Positions 7,373 to 14,137 of a stretch of 14,137 bases of DNA are shown here, in pieces; the stretch's first letter is position 1, and every line of letters begins with the position of its first letter. Source of the DNA: Candidatus Nanopelagicaceae bacterium. Its GTDB lineage: Bacteria; Actinomycetota; Actinomycetes; Nanopelagicales; Nanopelagicaceae. The notes beneath the pieces were generated by a model. That model was not told the origin of the DNA. It made no database searches and worked only from the letters and a program-made list of their open reading frames with translations. Location: NCBI GenBank assembly GCA_947488635.1, contig CANLAY010000010.1, positions 1 to 14,137 on the forward strand, in the 5' to 3' direction. The position numbers were made by a program, and so were the translations under genes.

Positions 7373-9622
7373 TTAGAGCTTCTCGACAGGTGCATAGCGC
7401 AACAGCAAACGCTTATCGCCGTATTGGCCAAAGTTAATGGTGGCCTCGCTCTTATCGCCCTCACCAGCAGTGCCGACTACTGTGCCTAAACCAAATGTGT
7501 CATGTGACACACGATCACCAATTGCCAATGTAATTCCAGAAGGTGCCTTACGCCCAGTTGCTCGCGGTGGTGGCGCAGTTGCAACTCGTGGTTTGCGAAT
7601 CAGCGATGGCGATATCACGTTGTGATTTCGCCATTCAATTACATCGGTTGGAATCTCATCGAGAAATCTAGAAGGTGGATTGTAATTTGGTGCACCCCAA
7701 GAAGATCGATATTCAGCGCGCGAAATATATAGTCGCTCTTGCGCGCGAGTTAAGCCCACATAAGCCAATCGACGCTCTTCTTCAATCTCATCTTTCTCGC
7801 CCAGCGTTCGCGAATGCGGAAAGATGCCATCTTCCATGCCGGTTAGAAATACGGTGGGAAATTCCAAACCTTTAGCGGTGTGTAGCGTCATTAAAGTCAC
7901 TACCCCACCATGATCTTCACCTTCTGGAATCTGATCTGAATCAGCAACTAGCGAAACTTTTTCGAGGAAACCAGATAATGAAATTTCTTCATCTTCAATT
8001 AACTCTTCAAAGGGACGTTCTTCATACTCCATAGCAACGGCTAAGAGTTCCTTTAGATTCTCAACCCGGACTTCATCTTGTGGATCAGTGCTATGTGCCA
8101 GTTCTGCCAGCAAACCAGATTGTTCAAGAACTGCTTCGACAATTACAGATGGGCGCACCTTTGCTTCAACTAAAACTGCCAACGCGCTAATCATGTCGGT
8201 GAATTGTCTAATTGATTGCGCAGCTTTTGGTGGAATTTCAGGTGCTTCAGTTGCTGCAATGAGCCCACCCCAGAAAGAATAGCCGCGAGATTTCGCATGT
8301 GCTTCGAGGATCTCAAGTGCTCGATCACCGATTCCGCGCTTTGGATAATTAATCACCCGGCGCAATGAAACTTCATCTTCGGGGTTTGCGATAACCCGCA
8401 AGTAGCTGAGTAAATCTTTAACTTCTTTGCGCTCATAGAAACGCAGCCCGCCAACTACTTTGTAAGGCAGCGCTGCCCGCATGAATACTTCTTCAAAGAC
8501 ACGAGATTGCGCATTGGTGCGATAGAAAACTGCCGTTTGGCCAGGCGTTGAAAGACCTTTATCCATCAGAGAGCGAACTTCGTCTTTAACAAATTCGGCT
8601 TCATCGTGTTCGGATTCGGCAACATAACCGACTAATGGCGCACCGGCACCGGCTTGTGACCAAAGGTTTTTCTCTTTGCGCGACTCATTCTGAGTAATGA
8701 CCGCATTTGCGGCATTCAGAATATTTTGGGTAGATCGATAATTCTGTTCGAGCAAAATCGTGGTCGCATTTGGGTAATCAAGTTCGAACTGCATAATGTT
8801 TCGAATAGTGGCCCCACGGAAGGCATAGATCGACTGGTCGGCATCGCCTACTACGCAGAGTTCAGCCGGTGACAGCCCTTCAAGATCGCTACCAACTAAC
8901 TCGCGCACCAGAATATATTGCGCATGATTGGTGTCCTGATACTCATCTACTAAGACGTGACGAAAACGTGAACGATAGCGAGCCTTTGCATCGGGAAAAC
9001 GCTGCAGAACTTCAACTGTTTTTAAAATTAGATCATCAAAGTCCATCGCATTAGATTGCTGCAACCGACGTTGATATAGCGAATAAACATCTGCCACAAC
9101 TTCTTGAAATTGATTGGTAGCAGCATTTAGATAATCAGCTGGCCCCATTAACTCGTTCTTGGCATTGCTGATAACCGACTGAAATTGACGCGGCGGATAA
9201 CGCTTAGGATCAAGGTTTAAATCTTTCGAAACAATGGTGATCAAGCGCAAACTGTCAGCGGAATCATAAATTGAGAAGGAATTGCTGTAACCCAATCGCA
9301 CAGCTTCTTGGCGCAAGATTCGAACGCAAGCTGAGTGAAAAGTCGAAACCCACATAGATTGCGCAATTGGTCCAACTAATTCTTTAACGCGCTCCTTCAT
9401 TTCACCAGCTGCCTTGTTAGTGAAAGTAATCGCCAGAATTGAATATGGGGTCGCATTTCGTCTGGCCATCAAGTAAGCAATGCGCCTAGTTAGAACTCTA
9501 GTTTTGCCAGAGCCAGCACCTGCCACAATGAGAAGTGGCCCACCAGCATGAACTACGGCAGCGCCTTGTTGCGGGTTAAGCCCCGCAATCAAAGGGTCAT
9601 TACTGATTTCGGTGCCGCTCAT
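7373..9622 (-). CDS. pcrA: ATP-dependent DNA helicase PcrA/UvrD, superfamily 1A
   Basis: A 3'-5' DNA helicase for nucleotide excision repair and clearing of recombination or replication intermediates. The 749-residue protein has all SF1A motifs in order: a Q motif (NPQQ, 16-19), Walker A GAGSGKT (35-41), TFTNKAAGEM (66-75), Walker B VDEYQDT (225-231), GDADQSIYAFRGA (259-271), QNYRS (293-297), TLHTAKGLEFP (579-589) and YVGLTRAQERLY (621-632). A basic, proline-rich linker (about 675-695) leads to a C-terminal Tudor-like domain (about 700-749, GDRVSHDTFGLGTV), typical of PcrA. The PcrA name is preferred over UvrD because the organism appears to be actinobacterial. No Shine-Dalgarno precedes the ATG; a -10-like TAGACT lies seven bases upstream, so the message may be leaderless. 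Confidence 0.95.
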   Translation of the reverse strand: MSGTEISNDPLIAGLNPQQGAAVVHAGGPLLIVAGAGSGKTRVLTRRIAYLMARRNATPYSILAITFTNKAAGEMKERVKELVGPIAQSMWVSTFHSACVRILRQEAVRLGYSNSFSIYDSADSLRLITIVSKDLNLDPKRYPPRQFQSVISNAKNELMGPADYLNAATNQFQEVVADVYSLYQRRLQQSNAMDFDDLILKTVEVLQRFPDAKARYRSRFRHVLVDEYQDTNHAQYILVRELVGSDLEGLSPAELCVVGDADQSIYAFRGATIRNIMQFELDYPNATTILLEQNYRSTQNILNAANAVITQNESRKEKNLWSQAGAGAPLVGYVAESEHDEAEFVKDEVRSLMDKGLSTPGQTAVFYRTNAQSRVFEEVFMRAALPYKVVGGLRFYERKEVKDLLSYLRVIANPEDEVSLRRVINYPKRGIGDRALEILEAHAKSRGYSFWGGLIAATEAPEIPPKAAQSIRQFTDMISALAVLVEAKVRPSVIVEAVLEQSGLLAELAHSTDPQDEVRVENLKELLAVAMEYEERPFEELIEDEEISLSGFLEKVSLVADSDQIPEGEDHGGVVTLMTLHTAKGLEFPTVFLTGMEDGIFPHSRTLGEKDEIEEERRLAYVGLTRAQERLYISRAEYRSSWGAPNYNPPSRFLDEIPTDVIEWRNHNVISPSLIRKPRVATAPPPRATGRKAPSGITLAIGDRVSHDTFGLGTVVGTAGEGDKSEATINFGQYGDKRLLLRYAPVEKL

Positions 9623-9674
9623 GACGCGCAGTCTATTAGGCTACGGCGACAGAATTCTTTAAGGGAGCAGACAC
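9623..9674. promoter_or_regulatory. Divergent promoter region between pcrA and the deacetylase gene
   Basis: Only 52 bases separate two head-to-head start codons, so both promoters must lie here or within the genes. On the minus strand TAGACT at 9635-9630 fits the TAnnnT -10 pattern and ends seven bases before the pcrA ATG, which would place transcription start at or next to that ATG. On the plus strand TAGGCT at 9637-9642 could serve the deacetylase with a leader of about 25 bases. No good -35 hexamer was recognised for either. The two -10 candidates nearly touch, so if real they would interfere with one another. The motifs are seen; their function is inference. Confidence 0.4.
9661..9667 (+). 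promoter_or_regulatory. Ribosome binding site of the PIG-L deacetylase gene
   Basis: AAGGGAG ends seven bases before the ATG at 9675, a good Shine-Dalgarno and spacing. It fixes the start of the only plus-strand gene in the window and contrasts with the divergent pcrA start, which has no such site. Confidence 0.65.
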
Positions 9675-10397
9675 ATGGAACCGATCGCCGATAGTGAGAT
9701 CAAGCGAGTTCTAGTTGTTTGTGCCCACCCAGATGATTCTGATTTCGGTGCATCAGGCACTATCGCGCAATGGGTAAAAGATGGCATTGAAGTTGGCTAC
9801 GTTCTTTGCACCAATGGCGATCAAGGTGGCGAAGAATCTGGAATCCCGTTGGAAGAAATGCCACAAGTGCGTCAACGCGAACAACGCGAAGCGGGCGCAG
9901 TTATCGGCGTCACCGATATTACTTTTTTAAATTATCGCGATGGTTGGCTCGAACCAACAATTGCACTTCGTAAAGATATTGTGCGCGAGATTCGCCGCTT
10001 TAAACCAGATCGCTTAGTTTGCCAGAGCCCAGAACGTAACTGGGACCGCATCGGTGCGAGCCATCCAGATCACCTAGCTGCTGGCGAATCAGCAATTCAA
10101 GCGGTTTATCCAGATGCCCGTAATCCCTTTGCTTTTACTGACTTAAAGGAGGCTGGCTTTGAACCTTGGCGAGTAAAAGAAATTTGGGTTATGGGTCATA
10201 CGCAACCAGATCATTGGGTGGATATCACTAAAACATTTCCGCAAAAAGTTAAAGTTCTTCAAGCCCATGCATCTCAAACTGCCCACAATAAAGAGTTAGA
10301 AAATATGTTGCGTGAATGGGGCATGCGCAATGCTGCCAATGGTGGCTTTGCTGATGGAGTTATTGCCGAAGCATTTAAGATTGTAAATACAAACTAG
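9675..10397 (+). CDS. PIG-L/LmbE-family zinc-dependent deacetylase
   Basis: A 240-residue cytoplasmic hydrolase of the family that removes N-acetyl groups from amino-sugar conjugates (MshB in mycothiol synthesis, BshB in bacillithiol synthesis, PIG-L in GPI anchors). The zinc site is complete: AHPDD at 17-21 provides H18 and D21 (the latter probably the general base), and HPDH at 130-133 provides H133. The NGDQGG motif (47-52) after the second strand and the late GHTQPDHWVDI (174-184) are family features. It is shorter than typical mycothiol deacetylases (nearer 290 residues), so the substrate is uncertain and no symbol is given. It is the only plus-strand gene here, divergent from pcrA, and its TAG stop overlaps the stop of the converging cyclophilin gene by four bases. 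No neighbour names a pathway for it. Confidence 0.88.
   Translation: MEPIADSEIKRVLVVCAHPDDSDFGASGTIAQWVKDGIEVGYVLCTNGDQGGEESGIPLEEMPQVRQREQREAGAVIGVTDITFLNYRDGWLEPTIALRKDIVREIRRFKPDRLVCQSPERNWDRIGASHPDHLAAGESAIQAVYPDARNPFAFTDLKEAGFEPWRVKEIWVMGHTQPDHWVDITKTFPQKVKVLQAHASQTAHNKELENMLREWGMRNAANGGFADGVIAEAFKIVNTN
10394..10397. other. Shared CTAG palindrome forming both stop codons of convergent genes
   Basis: The four bases CTAG read TAG on the plus strand (end of the deacetylase gene) and TAG on the minus strand (end of the cyclophilin gene). The two convergent genes therefore overlap by exactly the palindrome and leave no intergenic space. No hairpin terminator lies at the junction, so each transcript must run into the other gene as antisense, or terminate by another mechanism. 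Confidence 0.85.
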
Positions 10398-11077
10398 CGA
10401 ACAATAACACGGCGAATCTCAACACTTTGAATTGGGAAGCCATCACCGCTGTAGTAATACTTACCATCTTGACCTTGCTTAGCAGCACCTGCAGCTGCAA
10501 TAGCTTTAAGAGTTTCTAGCCCACTAGTGATGCGACCCCACACTGTGTAATAAGGGTTAAGTGCGGAATCTTCAAATACAAAGAAGATCTGGCTGCCATT
10601 TGTATTCTTGCCAGAGTTCGCCATAGCCAGAGTTCCGGCTGGATAAGTAATGCTCTGACCAACTGGCAAATTCTCATCTGGAATTCCAGTCCAGGGCTTG
10701 CGATTAAAGACTGGCCCACTTGTTCCTGTTGCAGTTGGATCGCCACACTGCAGCACATAGAGCCCTTGTGTGGTTAAGCGATGACAAAGAGTTGAGTTAT
10801 AAAACCCTTTGCTGGCTAGTGTGGCTAGCGCGGTTAAAGTCTGTGGCGCTTTATCACCAACAGTCTCGACCACAATGTTTCCGCAGTTAGTAATGAAAGT
10901 GAAAGTTGTTGGTAATACTTTGGCAATAGTTTTTGGTTGGGCAATTGATGGCGACGCGTGTGGTTTTGAATTTGCTTTAGTACATTTCTTCACTGGCTCT
11001 TTAGTAGCTGCTGAAACTGTTGGCGCAAGCGAGGCGGCCAGAACAATTGCGGTTGCGATTACTAAAGTGCGTTTCAT
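10394..11077 (-). CDS. Secreted cyclophilin-type peptidyl-prolyl cis-trans isomerase
   Basis: An exported prolyl isomerase that assists folding of extracytoplasmic proteins. The 227-residue protein begins with a Sec signal peptide (MKRTLV, hydrophobic 6-18, probable cleavage after VSA at 23). There is no lipobox cysteine. A linker rich in Lys, Ser and Pro (about 25-52) follows, then the cyclophilin domain (about 53-227). Conserved residues are H99-R100 (catalytic arginine), Q110 and GDPTATGTSGP (112-122), MANSGKNTNGSQIFFV (152-167) and a TVWGRI segment. Four cysteines (C32, C65, C98, C111) are in the mature part; C98 and C111 replace the usual Phe and Gly next to the active site. It lies 28 bases after guaA in the same direction. 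No Shine-Dalgarno is seen, but TATCAT nine bases upstream could give a leaderless or nearly leaderless message. Confidence 0.9.
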   Translation of the reverse strand: MKRTLVIATAIVLAASLAPTVSAATKEPVKKCTKANSKPHASPSIAQPKTIAKVLPTTFTFITNCGNIVVETVGDKAPQTLTALATLASKGFYNSTLCHRLTTQGLYVLQCGDPTATGTSGPVFNRKPWTGIPDENLPVGQSITYPAGTLAMANSGKNTNGSQIFFVFEDSALNPYYTVWGRITSGLETLKAIAAAGAAKQGQDGKYYYSGDGFPIQSVEIRRVIVR

Positions 11078-11086
11078 AATGGCTAA

Positions 11087-11092
11087 ATGATA
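11087..11092 (-). promoter_or_regulatory. Candidate -10 element for the cyclophilin gene
   Basis: The minus strand reads TATCAT, five of six matches to TATAAT, ending nine bases before the ATG. No -35 hexamer is recognisable at the usual distance and no ribosome binding site lies between it and the start codon. If active it would give a transcript starting within about three bases of the ATG. Co-transcription with guaA is the alternative. Confidence 0.3.
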
Positions 11093-11105
11093 CCGATCGC
11101 TCGGA

Positions 11106-12650
11106 TTACTCCCACTCGATAGTTGCTGGGGGTTTGCTAGTAATATCCAGAGTGACCCGATTTACTTCGCGCACCTCGTTGGTAATTCGGGTGGAAATCT
11201 TGGCTAGTACCTCATAGGGCACACGGGACCAGTCCGCCGTCATGGCATCTTCGCTCGATACTGGGCGCAGCACGATTGGGTGGCCATAGGTGCGGCCATC
11301 GCCTTGCACGCCAACACTGCGCACATCAGCGAGTAGCACCACCGGGCACTGCCAGATGTCGCGATCAAGGCCGGCTGCCTGTAGCTCTTCGCGCGTGATG
11401 GCATCTGCTTCCCGCAATATTTCTAAGCGTTCAGCCGTAACTTCGCCAATTATGCGAATACCAAGGCCTGGACCAGGGAAAGGTTGGCGCCAAATAATTT
11501 CTTCAGGTAAACCTAACTGCAAACCAACTTGGCGAACTTCATCTTTAAACAAAGTGCGTAGTGGTTCGATTAATTTAAATTTAAGGTCAGCCGGCAAGCC
11601 ACCTACATTGTGGTGCGATTTAATATTTGCAGTGCCTTCACCGCCACCAGACTCAACTACATCGGGGTAGAGCGTGCCCTGCACTAAGAATTCGACATCT
11701 CCCCCGGCTGCAATATCGCGCGCAGCTGCTTCGAAGGAACGAATAAATTCGCGACCAATAATCTTTCGCTTAGTCTCAGGATCAGTTACGCCAGCTAGAG
11801 CGGATAAGAATTGCTCCTTAGCATCAACGACAACTAGTGATACCCCAGTTGCTGCTACAAAGTCGCGTTCGACTTGTTCAGATTCGCCTTTACGTAATAA
11901 ACCATGATCTACAAACACACAAGTTAATTGGTTTCCGACTGCTGCCTGAATAATTGCCGCAGCAACTGCTGAATCAACGCCACCAGATAGCCCGCAGATT
12001 ACTCGCTTATCGCCGATGACTACTTTTGCTTTAGCGATTTCGGTTGCGGCGATATTTTCTGAGGTCCAAGTTGGTTCACAACCGGCAATCTCGATTAACC
12101 AACGCTTTAAAATAACTTGGCCCTGTTCAGAATGTAGAACTTCGGGATGGAACTGAACGCCAGCTAACTTTCCATCGCTACTTTCAAATGCGGCAATTGG
12201 CGTATCGGCAGTAACGGCGCAAATTGTGAAACCAGCTGGGGCGGATGTAACCGCATCACCATGGCTCATCCAGACATTTTGCTTAACTGGCAACCCTGCA
12301 AATAACTTTGCACTCGTTGTTGCAGTAATTTCAGTACGGCCGAATTCAGATTTTCCAGTTTGGCTAACTACCCCGCCAAGGGCAGCAGCCATTGCTTGGA
12401 AGCCATAACAAATACCGAATACCGGAATGCCTAATTGCAGGATACTTTCATCAAACTTAGGTGCCCCTGGTGCATAAACGCTAGAAGGACCGCCCGATAA
12501 AATGATGGCACTTGGTGCTTTGGCTGTAACTTCAGCCGCGGTAATTGATGAAGGCACGATCTCAGAGAAAACATTTGCTTCACGCACTCGGCGCGCAATT
12601 AATTGTGCATATTGCGCACCAAAATCAAGAACAAGTACTGGATTAGCCAC
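11106..12650 (-). CDS. guaA: GMP synthase (glutamine-hydrolysing)
   Basis: Converts XMP to GMP using ATP and ammonia from glutamine, the last step of the guanine branch. The 514-residue protein is complete. The N-terminal class I amidotransferase domain (about 1-190) has nucleophile C81 in GICYG and the H168/E170 dyad in FHPEV. The ATP pyrophosphatase domain has the PP-loop SGGVDSA (222-228). The C-terminal dimerisation/XMP-binding part shows [11 protein letters not shown] and ends in IEWE, the usual terminus. The start is GTG at 12650, giving the standard N-terminus. It overlaps the end of guaB3 by eight bases (GTGGCTAA), and GAGG lies some 12 bases upstream inside guaB3. It is surely expressed with guaB3 and guaB. 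Confidence 0.96.
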   Translation of the reverse strand: MANPVLVLDFGAQYAQLIARRVREANVFSEIVPSSITAAEVTAKAPSAIILSGGPSSVYAPGAPKFDESILQLGIPVFGICYGFQAMAAALGGVVSQTGKSEFGRTEITATTSAKLFAGLPVKQNVWMSHGDAVTSAPAGFTICAVTADTPIAAFESSDGKLAGVQFHPEVLHSEQGQVILKRWLIEIAGCEPTWTSENIAATEIAKAKVVIGDKRVICGLSGGVDSAVAAAIIQAAVGNQLTCVFVDHGLLRKGESEQVERDFVAATGVSLVVVDAKEQFLSALAGVTDPETKRKIIGREFIRSFEAAARDIAAGGDVEFLVQGTLYPDVVESGGGEGTANIKSHHNVGGLPADLKFKLIEPLRTLFKDEVRQVGLQLGLPEEIIWRQPFPGPGLGIRIIGEVTAERLEILREADAITREELQAAGLDRDIWQCPVVLLADVRSVGVQGDGRTYGHPIVLRPVSSEDAMTADWSRVPYEVLAKISTRITNEVREVNRVTLDITSKPPATIEWE

Positions 12651-13755
12651 GGTTAATAAGTACCTCGACGCGCTGGAATTCCTTTACATCGGAATATCCG
12701 CAAGTAGCCATTGCGCGGCGAAGAGCGCCGAATAAGTTCATGGAACCATCTGAAGTACTAGATGGTCCGAGCAGAATTTCTTCAAGCGTGCCAACTGTGC
12801 CAACGGCAACGCGCTCGCCACGAGGTAGAACAGCGTGATGAGCTTCTGATCCCCAGTGCCAACCTAAACCAGGAGCTTCTGTGGCTTTTGCTAATGGGGA
12901 ACCCATCATTACTGCATCAGCGCCCATTGCAATTGCTTTCGCAATATCACCACTACGGCCAACGCCACCATCGGCAATTACATGCACGTAACGGCCACCA
13001 GATTCATCGAGATATTCACGACGAGCAGAGGCAACTTCAGCAACGGCAGATGCCATCGGAACTTGAATACCCAAAACTTTGCGAGTGGTGTGTGCTGCCC
13101 CTCCTCCAAAGCCAACTAGAACACCAGCAGCTCCTGCGCGCATTAAGTGCAGCGCACCTGTTGCAGTGGCAACGCCACCAACAATTACTGGCACATCGAG
13201 CTCATAAATAAATTTCTTCAAGTTAAGCGCATCATCACGATTTGCTACATGCTCAGCACTAACTGTGGTTCCGCGAATAACGAAAATATCAACACCAGCA
13301 TCGACCACAGCCTTATGAAGTTCGGCAGTGCGTTGTGGTGAAAGTGATGCCGCAACAGTTACGCCAGCTTCGCGAATTTGCTTGATGCGTTCTTTGATCA
13401 GCGCTGGCTGAATTGGTGCGCTATAAAGTTCTTGCATACGACGAGTTGCCTGTGCATCTGGCATCGATGCGATTTCACCTAATTGAATCCGGGGATCTTC
13501 ATATCGAGTCCAGAGGCCTTCGAGGTTTAGAACACCGAGGCCACCTAATTTGCCAATCGCAATTGCAGTTTGCGGTGAAACCACTGAATCCATTGGCGCT
13601 GCCAACATTGGTAACTCAAATTTATAAGCATCAATCTGCCATGAAGTAGAGACATCTTCGGGATCGCGAGTACGCCGTGAGGGCACAATCGCAATATCGT
13701 CAAAAGAGTAGGCCTGGCGGGCACGTTTGCCGGGTGCAATTTCAATCTCGAACAT
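12643..13755 (-). CDS. guaB3: GuaB3-family IMP dehydrogenase-related protein
   Basis: A 370-residue (beta/alpha)8-barrel protein of the IMPDH/GMP reductase superfamily without CBS domains. The N-terminus aligns with IMPDH ([16 protein letters not shown] at 49-58, [11 protein letters not shown]). Phosphate-binding parts are GGVATATGA (193-201), VGFGGGA (214-220) and [10 protein letters not shown] (261-270). Where true IMPDH has the catalytic-loop cysteine (SxCTTR), this protein reads AAHTTR (220-225), with H222 in that place. Its only cysteine is C352, near the C-terminus. So it should not form the covalent thioimidate of IMPDH or GMP reductase. Such paralogues usually lie between guaB and guaA in actinobacteria, as here. 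A cyanobacterial GuaB3 has been reported as a GMP reductase; the activity of this one cannot be read from sequence. It starts 10 bases after the guaB stop. Confidence 0.9.
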   Translation of the reverse strand: MFEIEIAPGKRARQAYSFDDIAIVPSRRTRDPEDVSTSWQIDAYKFELPMLAAPMDSVVSPQTAIAIGKLGGLGVLNLEGLWTRYEDPRIQLGEIASMPDAQATRRMQELYSAPIQPALIKERIKQIREAGVTVAASLSPQRTAELHKAVVDAGVDIFVIRGTTVSAEHVANRDDALNLKKFIYELDVPVIVGGVATATGALHLMRAGAAGVLVGFGGGAAHTTRKVLGIQVPMASAVAEVASARREYLDESGGRYVHVIADGGVGRSGDIAKAIAMGADAVMMGSPLAKATEAPGLGWHWGSEAHHAVLPRGERVAVGTVGTLEEILLGPSSTSDGSMNLFGALRRAMATCGYSDVKEFQRVEVLINRG

Positions 13756-13765
13756 TTACTTAGCC

Positions 13766-14137
<372 letters not shown>

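Noticed and set aside
10516..10758. 80-codon minus-strand frame inside the cyclophilin gene
   Set aside because: Same strand but another frame within a well-supported gene; no start signal and no homology recognised.
12762..13211. 149-codon plus-strand open frame rich in Leu and Gln opposite guaB3
   Set aside because: It lies entirely antisense to a conserved gene. Its Leu/Gln-rich composition is the mirror of Ala/Gly codons of the barrel protein, and no ribosome binding site or family motif is present.

Overview
The window looks like a stretch of core chromosome from a low-GC, genome-streamlined actinobacterium. Three observations point there. First, the gene order sucC-sucD-(PerM-like membrane protein)-purN-purH-folD-(DUF3017)-mdh with pcrA upstream is an actinobacterial arrangement known from Streptomyces and, in part, from Mycobacterium. 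Second, GuaB3 and the DUF6350 and DUF3017 families are characteristic of that phylum. Third, base composition is moderate, genes are very tightly packed and several starts lack a clear Shine-Dalgarno sequence. The freshwater acI group (Nanopelagicales: Planktophila/Nanopelagicus type) is the best guess, but this is inference from gene order and composition, not from a marker gene.

Layout. Positions 1-7299 are one unbroken minus-strand run, read from high to low coordinates: sucC, sucD, a polytopic DUF6350/PerM-like protein, purN, purH, folD, a small DUF3017 membrane protein, mdh, and the first codons of another gene at the left edge. Positions 7373-9622 (minus) hold the pcrA/uvrD helicase. 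Positions 9675-10397 (plus) hold the only plus-strand gene, a PIG-L/LmbE-type deacetylase transcribed divergently from pcrA. Positions 10394-14137 (minus) hold, from right to left, the 3' part of guaB, guaB3, guaA and a secreted cyclophilin-type peptidyl-prolyl isomerase. There is no gene-free stretch over 300 bases. No RNA genes, mobile elements, CRISPR arrays or convincing hairpin terminators were seen.

How the genes work together. SucCD, Mdh and perhaps the gene at the left edge serve the TCA cycle. FolD supplies the 10-formyl-tetrahydrofolate consumed by PurN and PurH, and PurH ends in IMP. GuaB and GuaA turn IMP into XMP and then GMP. The two minus-strand runs are thus one metabolic theme, IMP synthesis and its guanine branch, mixed with TCA enzymes. 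Tight spacing (gaps of 0, 5, -4, 15, -8 and -10 bases from sucC through DUF3017, and 10 and -8 from guaB through guaA) suggests translational coupling.

Most unusual points: (1) guaB carries an in-frame TAG at 14057-14059 that cuts the catalytic flap away from the barrel, while its downstream relative GuaB3 lacks the catalytic cysteine; (2) the deacetylase and cyclophilin genes converge so tightly that both stop codons share one CTAG palindrome; (3) purN and purH are in the same frame, separated by one TAG and five sense codons. No new defence, mobile or biosynthetic system was found; this is housekeeping DNA with a few sharp local oddities.
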